A stretch of DNA of 64,000 bases from Roridomyces roridus. Its lineage: Eukaryota > Basidiomycota > Agaricomycetes > Agaricales > Mycenaceae. The stretch spans positions 1 through 64,000 of the forward strand of contig JARKIF010000157.1 in assembly GCA_029378245.1 (NCBI GenBank), written 5' to 3'. Positions within the stretch are counted from its first letter, which is position 1. Each line of letters begins with the position of its first letter. Under the pieces are notes generated by a model. It searched no databases, was not told where the DNA came from, and saw only the letters and a program-made list of their open reading frames with translations. The position numbers and the translations under genes are program-made. Shown piece after piece: positions 1-10,717 of this stretch.

Positions 1-1203
1 GTCCTCTTGGTTGCTCGAATCTTCTTCCCCGCTCGAATCTTCTTCCCTGCTCAAATCCACTTCATCGGGCGACTCCACGATGTTCCTTTCCCTCCTGTCA
101 CCAAGCCAGTCATATGCGCTCTTGAACAGGATTTTCGGGATGGTAGGAAACGCGATGCGGTATGCCTCCTTGGAAATATCTTTGGTCCGCTCCTCTGTGA
201 TGAACAGCGTATGCAATTGGCTTCCCGATCTCGAGACGAAGGAGAGAGTGTGTCGATCGGGTCGTCGCCCATCACTGCGTCGGGCAATTGAAGCCTTCGA
301 AGCACGGGAGTAATAAGCATGCGGAAAGTTTCAGTGAAAGTCTGATTGCATCGGAATATGAGGAGCGTTTGGAGCCGGGGGAAAGGGAGTTCAGCGACCG
401 AAGGATCGTGACCGTGGCAGCAGAGCAATGTCAAGTGGACAAGATGGCGCGAATTTTGGAGGATGGGGATGTACTGGTGAGGATGCATCTCATTGAGCGT
501 CAGAGACGTCAGTTGGGACCAGGGTAACCAATCCACGGGTCTTTCAAAATTCGAGATTGACACGGCTTCAAGCCGAGGAAAATCGAGATCGGACACGGCC
601 GGCCGTCCTTGCTCATAGTCCTCCATTTTTAAGGAGAGACTTTTGAGCGAAGGCTGTAGTCCGTCAAACAAATGCAGATGACGGTTGTGAACGTTCAATT
701 GAAGATGCTCCCAGCGTTCTCGATGAGGAAGAAGGGCGTCGTAGCATTCTTCCGGATGGTTGTAAACACCCGAAAAAAGGTCTGGCCAGTGCTCCATTCG
801 GATTGAGAGCACAGGCTCTCGACCTATCCAGCCAGATGGTGATTTTCTCCATCTCTATCCGAGTTTCTTCTGAATCACCAGAGGTCTCCCGAAGAGAGAT
901 GGCTCTCCAGAGTTGAGGGGTGGCTAACCCGATGTCTCGCCACTTGCGGCAAACATGGGTGAGAGCGGTCGGAGATGAGCGTCCTGTCACCGGTGGGCAG
1001 CGAGGATACGGCGGGAGGACTTGGACGAAGATCTCGGAGGTGATTTCGTTCGGAAGAGTGAGAACGGGGTATTTGAACGCATCCAGCGTCCCTGGGCTGT
1101 ATTCTTCTCTGTGCGGAGGAGCTGCAGCTTCTGTTCTAGCTCGTCGATCTCCGACTCTATTTGTGCGAGGCGAGCGCGGTCGGCCTTCAGATGCGCCATG
1201 GCG
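1..1203 (-). pseudogene. F-box protein pseudogene (three frameshifts)
   Basis: Decayed F-box/LRR-like gene read on the minus strand. An N-terminal coiled-coil segment (start near 1200, heptad-like IESEIDELEQKLQLL) leads into an F-box of the type YPVLTLPNEITSEIF and a C-terminal repeat region. Three reading-frame changes are needed to follow the homology to the intact paralogue at 1530-2681: near 1090 (just before the F-box), near 805 (after WLDRSRACAL) and near 255-262 inside a CT-rich run (after PIDTLS). After the third shift the C-terminus IPKILFKSAYDWL and an acidic tail read to base 1 without a stop, so the true 3' end lies off the window. In the family the F-box recruits SKP1 to an SCF ubiquitin ligase. 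The two genes point away from each other, an inverted duplicate. Sequencing error is the alternative, but three indels in one gene favour decay. Confidence 0.8.
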
Positions 1204-1529
1204 ACTAGCTGGCATTCAAGACGTGGTCTGGATTCAGTAGCCTGCGTACGCACCCTGGACGGTCACGGCCTAGGTCTGGTGGCAGCTTGAGTGGCAGAAA
1301 TTGGGCAGACAGTCACAATGCCAAATGGGCAGAAGCAGACGGCAACCTACGGCAACACAGCCTTGGCATCACAAATTGTTCCGAGACCAGCTTGAATCAT
1401 GTGATCATACGACTTGCTCTTGACCACCACCATCGACCGATGAAGTGTAAATTTAGGGCTCTGAATCTGGTGAGGTCATCCGCCTCATACTTTGCATGCT
1501 CTGATTGCTTATATTCTACTCACAGACTG

Positions 1530-2681
1530 ATGGATGACGCGGCGTACCCCAAGGCCACTCGAGCGACTGACCGTGCGCGCGTCTACGAACTAGATGCCCA
1601 AATCCACGAACTCGAAGAAAAGCTCCGCGTCCTACAGACGGAGCGGGCACCCTATCTTCAACGATTGAACTCGTGCAAATACCCAGTCCTCACACTTCCC
1701 AACGAGATCATCTCCGAGATTTTCGTCCACGCCCTCCCACCGTACCCATCGTGTCCACCAATGAAGGGGCCCAAGTCGCCGACTCACCTTAACCTTATCT
1801 GTCGCAAATGGAGGGATGTAGCCCTCGGCACACCCCAGCTCTGGCGCGCCATAACCCTTCCATATACCGACGACAAGCAGGTCGACATGGTGCGGACCTG
1901 GTTGGATCGATCCAGATCTTGTCCGCTGTCGATTAAGCTGTCCTGGGAGAAAACTCTACCCCGCACAGAGCTATGCGAGGCCATTCTCCTTCATCGCCAA
2001 CGTTGGGAGCATGTGCATCTCTCAGTCGCGGACGAGTCAGAGTTCGCTCTCATCGAGGGAACGCTTCCAATGCTCCTCAGCCTGTCCGTCAAGTTCGACG
2101 GTTCAGTAATGGGTCACATGCGCCCTGTCGCGCAGAATTATCCCCGGCTCGAGTCACTTGCGCTAAGCAACCTAGAGTGCTCCGTGGACCGGTTACCCTG
2201 GTCTCAACTCACTTCTTTGACGCTTTCAAGTAGGACGGACGACTGCGCTGTCGTACTCCAAGCAGCGGTCAATCTCGTCGAGTTAAAATTAATCGACTGC
2301 CGTGTCGATCGAGTCGATGTCCAATTCATCCGGCTGGAAACCCTCATCCTGGACTACCACTACGGTCTTGCCGACTTTCCCAGGCACATGATTCACATGT
2401 TCACTCTCCCCGCACTGCACACCCTCCAGCTCTGCGCCAAACTGTTGGGTAAGCAACCAATTGATGCTCTCTCATCCTTCATCTCTCGATCCGGGTGCCG
2501 GCTTCGCAAAGTTCTCATCACCGGAAAGCGAAAGCGAATTGATTCCAAAGAGCTGTTCCGACAGGCCTTCCCCACTATCCCGAAAATCGCGTTTAACAGT
2601 GATTATGATTGGCATATGAGGTGGAAGGGTGACGAAGAGGATTCAGATGATGACTGCCAACACCCGGAGGAGGAGGAATGA
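1530..2681 (+). CDS. F-box domain protein
   Basis: Single-exon gene of 383 residues. The chosen ATG opens with MDDAAYPKATRATD and a short coiled coil (about residues 15-40, ELDAQIHELEEKL). The F-box follows at about 50-95 (YPVLTLPNEIISEIFVHALPP, then ICRKWRDVALGTPQLW), the usual layout of the large agaricomycete F-box families. The rest is a leucine-rich, LRR-like region (repeats of the type LESLALSNLE, LTSLTLSS) ending in an acidic tail. It probably acts as a substrate adaptor of an SCF E3 ligase; no target can be inferred. An earlier in-frame ATG at 1287 would add 81 residues without family resemblance, so I prefer 1530. Its nearest relative here is the inverted pseudogene at 1-1203. Confidence 0.85.
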   Translation: MDDAAYPKATRATDRARVYELDAQIHELEEKLRVLQTERAPYLQRLNSCKYPVLTLPNEIISEIFVHALPPYPSCPPMKGPKSPTHLNLICRKWRDVALGTPQLWRAITLPYTDDKQVDMVRTWLDRSRSCPLSIKLSWEKTLPRTELCEAILLHRQRWEHVHLSVADESEFALIEGTLPMLLSLSVKFDGSVMGHMRPVAQNYPRLESLALSNLECSVDRLPWSQLTSLTLSSRTDDCAVVLQAAVNLVELKLIDCRVDRVDVQFIRLETLILDYHYGLADFPRHMIHMFTLPALHTLQLCAKLLGKQPIDALSSFISRSGCRLRKVLITGKRKRIDSKELFRQAFPTIPKIAFNSDYDWHMRWKGDEEDSDDDCQHPEEEE

Positions 2682-2888
2682 CGGTTTCTTTCCGGTACGC
2701 GTCTCGTCCTGATTCTCGCCTTGGATTCTGACTGAAACTTGTCAGAAGTCCGCACTGCTCAACGCACCCTCTTTCTTCCAAGGGCGATCGTTGTGTATCT
2801 ATCTAAATTATATTCGTCCTCAAGTTTCTTTGTCATGAACATGAACATCTTTCCGCATCCCATCCTGGCACCTACGAAATTATTATTT

Positions 2889-4561
2889 TCACCCGCGCTG
2901 TACCTTTCCGACCTGACCTCTTACGACCTTCCACACGTTATACCCCAAGGTTACCTCTCGGAGCCCTCGTTTCGCCATCGCTTGCACCGCAGCTTCTTCC
3001 TGTGCATCGTAACTCCAATGACGCTCCTTTGGAAATTTGGGCAGAGTCATCTCGAGGGCGGCCAACCGAGGCGGCAAGTCGACGAGATTCAGCGCGACAC
3101 GCCGCAGAAAATCCTAGCAAAGAGCGTCAATTGGACTAAATACAGTGGGTGGAATCCCAAGACACACGCCATATGTCCCTGTCGGCGTTGCAGGGAGCGG
3201 TTCCTCCTCGCCCATATAATTCGACCATAACTTTTTAGATCGCTTCAGTTTCCTTCCCCAGAGGTCGTCCTCCTCCTCGATGTCGGATATTTCATCCGCA
3301 GGTATGTCGTCAAACGCCGTCCCGTCGTCCAACTCGAGTTGAGTATGCTGTTGGTAGAGATATGTGTGGTTCCCGTTAGGCGCAGATCGCCGACGAGAGG
3401 TATAGCCAAACTTGGCGGTGGCATCGCGTTCGGGGAGAGCCATGGCAAGATGGGTTAGCGTTGGGAGCGCCGCTGCGACGCATGCGAGGGCGTCGGGAGT
3501 TGAGGTTGTGGCGGGGATGGTAAGGGAGAGGATCTGACTGGTGGGGGCGATGGCGAACAACATTGTGCTCAAATCCTCGATGGCGATGGGGGCTTGGTGC
3601 GGGAGGACCGTGATGGTGTGCAGTGGGTATGATGCGAAAGCCGGCGCCAAATCCCACGGCGCCTGCAGAGTGCCGAGTTCGGGAATCGGGGGAGGGTCGA
3701 AAGGCGTCGTCTAGTCGGACGGGAATTCCAAAGATTGGAGACGGCTGCATCGTTCGAGGAGGGATAGAAGGTCCTCGACGTCCAACATGGGGTGGAATGA
3801 GAGATGACGCAGTCGAGGGAACGACGTGTGGGCGAACCCATCGAGGAGGGATTTCGTTTGAGCGACGGCGTGTAGATTGAGGTGAGTGAGAGTCTCTGGT
3901 CTGGCGATTCGAAGGGGATGATCACCACCAGATTCTTCCCCCGTCGCGCGGAGGGTCAGACGTTGCAATGGCAAGAGGATGCCATCGCTAGGTGTGATGT
4001 CGCAGTTGTCGAGTGTGAGTTCCTCCAAATTCACCAGTGATGCCAGGATCTCCCGGACATTTTTTCCAACCACCATCCTTTGCAAATGCAAGATCGTAGA
4101 TTCTGATACACGCCGAGCGTTGCGAAGAATTTCGACACGATTCTCTCTCGAAGTTCTTCGAAAAGATCGGCCGGTGGAATGCCGAGCAGCTTGAACATTT
4201 CCAAATTGTCCGGGGTATGTGGCGGTGGCGGTACGGCCCTCGGCTGCAATGTCGGCGGGGCGCTAATTGTCCAGTGGCGGACCGCCAAGACGTGGCTATC
4301 GCCCTGCCCGGCCAAACGATCTAGGCGGACGGCGACCCGATGTAGACGGTGTGTGCGGTCCACCCAGTTGCGGCGGTCGTAACCCTCAGCCAAGGCCGCA
4401 ATGGGTGCGCTCTGACGCTCAATCAAGAGCGGGAGGCATAGTAGTCGGAACAGTCGGCAGACGAGAGAGAGACGGCGGAGTTGGCGCCTTGAGATGTTTT
4501 GCCAGCATCGAAGCCAGAGCTCGACGGGCAGGGCGGGCAGGTGCTGGACGGGCTCCAGCAT
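2889..4561 (-). pseudogene. F-box/LRR-like gene with a nonsense codon and a frameshift
   Basis: The N-terminus MLEPVQHLPALPVELWL with RRLSLVCRLFRLLCLPLL is an F-box of the short agaric type. It continues into leucine-rich repeats and a C-terminal exon ending KVVRGQVGKVQRG. One intron, 3114-3167 (54 bp, GTGTGT...TAG), sits at the same place as an intron in the paralogue at 42428-43541. Two lesions break it. A frameshift lies around 4085-4110, between LGVYQNL and TILHLQRMVVG. An in-frame TAG at 3711-3713 lies exactly where the paralogue has Trp (FPSDW), with the same frame open on both sides. Probably a young pseudogene; RNA editing or a polymorphism is possible for the TAG but not for the frameshift. 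Confidence 0.75.
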
Positions 4562-4771
4562 GGTCGTTGTCGTTAACGGCGAACGCGGGGTAAAAATGGA
4601 TCTCCAGGGGGGAGGTTGAATTGAGGCTGAAACCAGATTCGCATCACAACATTCCATTTGGTTACACGATTCCGAGAGCCCAGGGCCATTCAAGGTTGTT
4701 TTTGTCCACGCGCCAACAGATCCAGCAATGAAGTTATGAACTCCACAATCATAGTGATCGATGATGCCCAT

Positions 4772-5260
4772 GGCGCGGAAGAAGTTCGATGCTTCTCCCT
4801 TTCAAAAAATCAGTGGCCCAGTGTCCACCATGGTCTCCTACAAAATGCCGAGACAACCAGAATCGAGCGCGGAGTGCCGTAGTAGATACCCCGATTCTGC
4901 CGAGCGGCATTCCGGCCGGCGCGGGCGCTAAACACCACGACATCAATTGGCAACCAACAGTGATGGCTTACGTGATTGGCGCGGCTTCAGCCTTCCATCC
5001 ATGCCCTCGCCACCTATCTGCTTACTCCCGGAACTGGAATTTTGCATCTAGTAACTGGAACTGGATAAACTCTCTTCGGAACCACCGACGATCTGGCTGG
5101 CCAGAGACAATCCGGGGGGTCTAGAATCAAGATTTCTCGTAAGATGTGGCGTCGTGAACCCCGTGGACAATCTCGTTAGCGCGTTCTTATGGACTCACTG
5201 GAGATGGATATAGTACTTACAGTACATGCACGCGCTTAACCTCCCTCCAGCCTGCCAACC
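4772..5260. other. Intergenic, upstream of kinase-like gene
   Basis: About 490 bp between divergent genes. I see no gene, RNA or repeat. Short ORFs on both strands lack codon or family support. It presumably holds the promoters of the F-box relic and the kinase-like gene. Confidence 0.5.
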
Positions 5261-6658
5261 ATGTCTTCCTGTGAGCACTCTGAGGCTTTCGTGCAAGGCG
5301 TCGTCCACCATGTCTTTCTTGCTTGTATCTCGTCTCTCGACTTTGGCTCCCAGCACGTCTGCTCACCTGCTGCCCCGTGTATCGTAGCCCGAGACTTGCT
5401 GGCCCCCTTCCTTGCGCTCAAGTTGGTCGCTCCGTCGTGGAATACGGCAGTCAAGGCTCGCACGCCCGATACTTTCTTCTCTAATCTAGAGGAAGGGGTG
5501 TATTATCCTCACTCCTGGCATATCAACACCCGGATGCGCAAAGCGTCAATCCTCTCGCGCTATCGCGTCTTCAAGACTATCCACTCGGAGGATGGTATGC
5601 ATTGTCTCAATTCAAGACTGTCCTAACGACCCTGTAGGAGATCGCGGTGTATATCTCGCCTACGACTTCGGTGGCCCCAAGGGATGTGCCGAAGCGTCCG
5701 AGGTCGCAATCAAGGCCTGGGTCTCTGGCTCTGATGTCGAGTTTTTGAACGAAACCGGGGCATACAAACTACTCGACGGGTGTGTTGGGGTGCCCCAGCC
5801 ATTTGGTCCGCCGCAGTACGACCCCGCCTGCGACGTCCATGTACTGCCCATGCAGAAGCTTGGTCCCACCCTCGAAGATTTGATGCTCAAGCTTCCCAAA
5901 GCCCGTTTTGACGCCCGTATGGTGCTGATGGTCGCAATTCAAATGGTGCGCGATGGAAACCCGTGTCTTGACAACTACCACAATCATGTCCGCAGATTGA
6001 ACGGTATCGAGATATCCACACCCGCGGCATTATTCACAGTGGCACGAAGCCAGGGAATATTTGTCTGGCCCCACCCGACACCGAACCGCGAGGAATGCTG
6101 TACCTTATCGATTTCGGATTCGCCATCCCGCTCGCCGACTCTCCGCTGCCCAATGCCCATCGGATCGACGTCGTCGGAAATAGACGTTTCATGAGTGTCT
6201 TGGCACATCATGGGATCTGTGCGCCTCTCTGGCTATCGCTGCGATTGGTTTGCGCTGACATCGTGGCAGGTAAATCCCAGCGCGACGATCTCGAGTCGCT
6301 GGCCTACCTTCTTTCCCATCTGTTCCACGGGGAGCTTCCGTGGGATATGCCCCTTCTATCCCGTTTACGTTCCTATCGGCCGGGATATTCCATTACCAAT
6401 GGGAAGGAATACAGGCAACAAATCGAACAGCAGTCTCAGCTTATGCCCCAGGTGTGGCGCCTCAAGATGGCAACCCCGCCGTCCAAGTTGTTCGAGGGGA
6501 TGAACGAGTGCTTTTTGGAATTTTGGCGAGACGTGAAGGCACTCTCGTATGGTGAGATTCCTGACTACGAGAGAATGCGTGCTCGGTTTGCGGCGTGCTT
6601 GCAGGAACACGAGGAATGCGATGCGTCGGTAAACTGGTGGGAATTGTACAAACAGTGA
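5261..6658 (+). CDS. Casein-kinase-1-like pseudokinase
   Basis: Four exons: 5261-5594, 5638-5945, 5996-6218, 6270-6658, giving 417 residues; the introns are 43, 50 and 51 bp with good splice signals. Residues 1-100 are unrecognised. From about 103 a CK1-type kinase fold is visible: YRVFKTIH with a degenerate glycine loop, the VAIK lysine at K137, YRDIHTRGIIH, the DFG motif at D253 and the C-lobe helix SQRDDLESLAYLLSHLF, very like CK1 RRDDLESL. The catalytic HRD motif reads H228-S229-G230, so the catalytic aspartate is missing, while the downstream K232 and N235 remain. It most likely binds nucleotide or a partner without phosphotransfer. CK1-like paralogues are common in agarics; their substrates are unknown. 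Confidence 0.8.
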
Positions 6659-7500
6659 GCGGGAAGGTCGTGTTTATTTCTGTACTGTATATTTCTTGGG
6701 CATCTCGGGCCACAAAAAAAGCTTAGCACTTGTCCTGTTTATACCAGAACGTTTAAGTTGTCACTGTCGCAGCCGGAGGAATCCGACGTATTAGTCACGG
6801 TCAGTCTGTTTTGCGTGAAGGGACCGAGACTCCGATTGGATACTGCCTCAGTGCAGTAGCCCGCCGATCTCGACCAGTACCAAAGTGACACAGTCAAGAT
6901 TCCAACCATGTTGCATCTTGATGTTCCACAGACTAAATTTACCAGACAATTCCGGTCCATTGAGGTTGAAAGTTGAAATCTTGGCCGCCGAAGAAAATAC
7001 AGCTGTCAGCGGGGCCTGTAATCGTACTACAGCTTTAGTACTAATACCTTCACAAAATGTACTTGTATCCGTTACAGAGCATAAAGCCGCTTCTGAGAAG
7101 TTGCGGAATGCCGAATTAGCCTATTCGGGGCACGTCCACCGAACTATTTGATCATCATAATCTGATCGAGCTCTTGTCTCTTGCCGCCATCTTCCCGAAA
7201 GCTGGTGCTCATTTGACGTGAGGTACCCGATTGGACGGGCTGTAAATGGCCGCATTTATTGATCCCGCAGCGTTCTATAGCATGCCTCGCACGGGTAACA
7301 TTCCTGGATTCGACTTCATGGGGTTGGTCGCCACGAGAAGCCGGGCCTTCCAGACAATAAACGCTGCCTCAGAAGTCAGTTGCCCCTGCCTGTTCGTTCT
7401 TTTTTCTCTAGTCGGTCCAATAATACTGACTCTGACTGCCGGATGGGGTCCCGATCTGGACCATTTTCTTCAAACTTCCCCGTCACTTGATACTCGGATC
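6659..7500. other. Intergenic, no gene seen
   Basis: About 840 bp after the kinase-like gene. Only short unsupported ORFs. It precedes the sugar-transporter relic and may contain further eroded transporter sequence that I cannot recognise. Confidence 0.4.
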
Positions 7501-7514
7501 CCGCTGACGGCTTC

Positions 7515-7845
7515 TCAAACAGAGCTCACGAGGCCAGAACTTGGACATGAGAGTAACCTCCATGGGTAAACCCTCTTTAAGGGACCTGTCCAGAAGGGCG
7601 CGCTCCTGGCTCAGAACCCCAAGACGTTCGAGTCAATCCCGGAGCTCGATGAGGTAGACGAGGCTGTTATTCAGCGTGAGATAACCCGGGGGTGATGTCC
7701 TTTCGCTCCCTACTCTCTGCTGAGCGTGCTTCAAGGCAAGTGGTCGCAGCCCATGGATTTGTGTAAGCCCTCCCTGCGCTTTGTTGGGAGTTGAACGAAC
7801 TTTGTAGCTACACCATCATCTTGTGTTCCATTGGAGGTGCGTCGT
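7515..7845 (+). pseudogene. Relic of an MFS sugar transporter N-terminus
   Basis: Two stretches look like the start of fungal sugar/inositol-type MFS transporters. At 7594-7692 the frame reads KGALLAQNPKTFESIPEL, continuing DEVDEAVIQREIT, which matches the cytosolic segment before the first helix. At about 7811-7838 TIILCSIGG resembles the start of helix 1 (CSIGAAVQGWDQTGS in family members). Stops and frame changes separate them, and the rest of the transporter (about 450 residues) is absent. A typical donor follows at about 7838. This is a truncated dead copy. The call rests on remembered family patterns; a translated search with 7500-8000 would settle it. Confidence 0.5.
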
Positions 7846-8090
7846 GCATCTTGATGTCATTCTGTATAAGTCATCCAGGTATGTACCAGCTGCTGTACTT
7901 ACAAGGTATGTTTTGCATCTCGAACCAGGTCCGCGCTTGGTATCCATTGGACCGTGACTGCCTCTCGGGACAACTCGGACTCCAAGCGCTTCCCTGTCAC
8001 GTACATCCGAACAAGAGGAGTCTAGTACGGCTCTTACTAGTAATCGGATTCAATTTTATGTAAAGCTCATCTTCTGCTTTTCCATCCCCC

Positions 8091-8822
8091 ATGCCCTCTT
8101 TCGACATGCCCGTTCATTCGTTGCAGGAGGAGCTCAAACGGCGGGACCAGCTTCTCGCGAGCGCCCATATCGACAAGGCCCAAGTCAAGCCCCACGAGGT
8201 GTTCTGTACGAAATGCAACAAATCGATAAGACTCGGCCCTGTGAGGTACTGGAACGAGCTTTGGGATGCCCATCGGCAAGGGTGCGACAATGCGTAAGCC
8301 TCCAGGTGGATTATGATTTCTTCGATGCTTACACGTCGTCTTTAGAGGTGGTCGGATCCAGGAAGATGGTGCGCATTCTTCTCTGAGAGCTGGTAGTCCG
8401 AAGGCTCATATGGGCGTTCTGCAGTTGATGATGACGAGGCTTCTGGTTTGCCATCCGAGGAAGTCCTGGCGCTCGCGTCTCACAGTACGTACTTACCTTT
8501 CTCGAGCTCGACGGTTTCTGACGTTCCCATAGCTGATACGAGCCCCAGCTCCGCCCCACCCGTTGCTCCTTACCGTACGTCTCTCGGCAATTCAGCCGGG
8601 ACGCTCGCTAACTGTCTAGTATCAGACACCGCCGCAGGCCCTGGCGTCGACTCCATCTCAAGCGGAACCTTGCCCGGCACGACCACATCGCAGATGACGG
8701 ACGAGGAGCTCGAGCTACGCTCACTCCTGGAAGAAGAACAGCGGCTTTTGTATCGGTTGCATAGGGCCCGACTGGCCCTTCGTATCTTCAAGGCAAGCAA
8801 GTCGACTCGGAATCATAAGTAA
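8091..8822 (+). CDS. Hypothetical protein with CxxC...H...C zinc-binding-like motif
   Basis: Five exons: 8091-8293, 8346-8368, 8425-8484, 8533-8574, 8620-8822, giving 176 residues. Introns are 52, 56, 48 and 45 bp, with GTAAGC, GTGCGC, GTACGT and GTACGT donors. Near residues 40-67 it has FCTKCNKSIRLG followed by WDAHRQGC, a C2HC arrangement that could bind one zinc, preceded by a short coiled coil (LQEELKRRDQLLAS). A Ser/Pro/Thr-rich linker follows, then a C-terminal helix rich in Glu and Leu (DEELELRSLLEEEQRLLYRLHRARLA, given here as positions 135-160 approximately). Similar small proteins occur in agarics, often in several copies, but I know no function. The continuous frame through exons 3-5 is also open, so introns 3 and 4 are predictions. 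Nucleic-acid binding is only a guess. Confidence 0.6.
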
Positions 8823-9438
8823 ATTGTATTCGAATTCGTGATATGTACCAAGAATATTATGCATGCGAAAAGAACAAGTAGAATCAAAAAGAAATGAGTG
8901 GTGCGGCTCCAAGACCAGCACAACGCCGCGTATGAGTACCGTCCCACAGGGGATGAAAGGTGACAGAGGGATGCGATGGCGGGGATGAAACGATCGTTGG
9001 GACCCCCATTCTACGCCGGTAGGCAAGATGAGAATTCCAGCTGCGCAAGGTCCGTCTCCGAGCTAGATTCTGGCGGTCAGATTGCGGGCGCTGGATGCAA
9101 GGCTAGAAGAAGGGATAGAACCGATACAGCGGGAGCGAGGATTGAGGTCGAGGGGCTGGTAATGGCAAACGGTATCGCGACGCACCAAAGCCCTCGAGCA
9201 GCCAAAGCCACATCAGCCAGACGTTATACAATCTTGAAAGCGGCCACTCCCGACGGGAGAGCGCGCGGCGCAGACCCGGACAATGAACTTCATAAGTGTC
9301 GTTGAATCTGAGGTTGTGAGGTGGATTCTGAGCGCAAAACGGGCGAATTGATCATGTGACATGCTGACCTAAGACCATGGTCCGAAATTTCAACATTGGA
9401 CAAACATATACAAATACTGTGGTTGAATTTTGTCTTAT
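8823..9438. other. Intergenic, convergent 3' ends
   Basis: About 615 bp between the 3' ends of the plus-strand CxxC gene and the minus-strand dehydrogenase. No gene, repeat or RNA recognised; it probably holds 3' UTRs and terminators. Confidence 0.5.
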
Positions 9439-10717
9439 CTAATCGAAATAAAATGCACCGCCTTCGACGGAGATCTACACGAGGTTAGATACGAAACTCA
9501 CCCTGAGAGAGATGAGATCACTCACGGTTTGTCCTGCTTGAATATAAGCGATGGCAAGGAATTGAGGGTCGGGGAAACTTGAACCGGGACGTACCAGTGA
9601 TGAACCGCGATTCCTTTGAGGCGATGAATGATACAAAGTTTGCGATGTCTGTTGGAAATCTGCACGTATGTGAGAAATTCACTTGTACAGACAAGGTAGG
9701 GAGAGAGAGAGAAGATCCCCACAGCGTACCCGAGGGTCTTGAGCGGTGATCTTTCCTTGAACTGTGCAATCAACTCCAAGTAAACAAATGCATCCGTAGT
9801 TCATTCAAAGGGTGTGTTTATTTCACTGCATACCTGTTCGGAAAGGCCTTTGAACACTGCATGTAAGTGGGTTTAATTAATGGGAATGCGAAGTGCGAGA
9901 GAGAGTAGACGTGCGCATTGCAGTTTCGATTGGGCCTGGAGCGTATGCGTTGACTGTGATGCCTGTCATTCAACTTCAGTTAGACTTTCGTGCAATATGC
10001 TTCCTTGCTTACCATACTTGCCAAACTCCAACGCTAACCGCGGGTCATTCATCTTCCAATATCTCTGATCGCATACGTGCACATACCAGCAGACTGCGTC
10101 AACCCCCTCACAGCAAACTTGGACGCACAATACGAAGCGAAATCCGCACCCCCCTGTTTTCCGTACGCAGACTAAGCGGCAATGAGGCGCCCCCCTCCGC
10201 GGCTGGGAGCTTGTTTGATCATTTGCAGGCCCGCGTGTTTGTAGCAGAGGAAGACTCCGCGGGTGTTGACTGACATTATGTGGTCCCATTGCTCGGCGGA
10301 TACTGTGGTTAATACTAAGGTCGGATGTCGAAAGAAAACGGGTCCACTGTACCTTCAGTGAGAGGAGGAAGAAGAGAAGATAAAGTACGCACGACATCCA
10401 GACTCCCGTGCTTCTGCACCACCGCATCAATCATCGCTTGTACTTCTCCCTCCTGGGAGACGTCTGCGGTGTGCACCGAGGCCGCCACCCCAGGGCAATT
10501 AGCCTGGATCTCCTCCGCGAGGATATCAAGCTGCGGGACCTTGCTGGCCATGTCGTTCAGCGCCACTGAGAAGCCGTCGGAGGCGAGCCGGAGGCCGATG
10601 GCGCGGCAGATTCCTTGTGCTGGGCGGGGTGATCATGAGTTGTGAGCTGTGGGGAGGAGGAGGAAGAGGTGGGAGTGTACCAGCACCGGTGACCAGGGCC
10701 GTTCCTTTGGATTCCAT
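9439..10717 (-). pseudogene. Short-chain dehydrogenase/reductase, acetoin-reductase type, broken
   Basis: A many-exon SDR on the minus strand. Exon 1 (10681-10717) gives MESKGTALVTGAG, joined over a 67 bp intron to GICRAIGLRL, the Rossmann TGxxxGIG motif. Exon 2 (10393-10613) ends GSLDV. Later exons give SAEQWDHIMSVNTRGVF, SAYGKQGG, the YCASK active site, KFAVRGLTQSA, GITVNAYAPGPIET, DIANFVSFIASKESRFITG and a terminal VEGGAFYFD. Two defects: a TAG at 10172-10174 in the active-site strand just before SAYG, and loss of the stretch that normally carries the NAG motif between exon 2 and SAEQW, with a phase mismatch at that intron (10303-10392). The family reduces small ketones with NAD(P)H. It appears non-functional. 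Confidence 0.75.
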
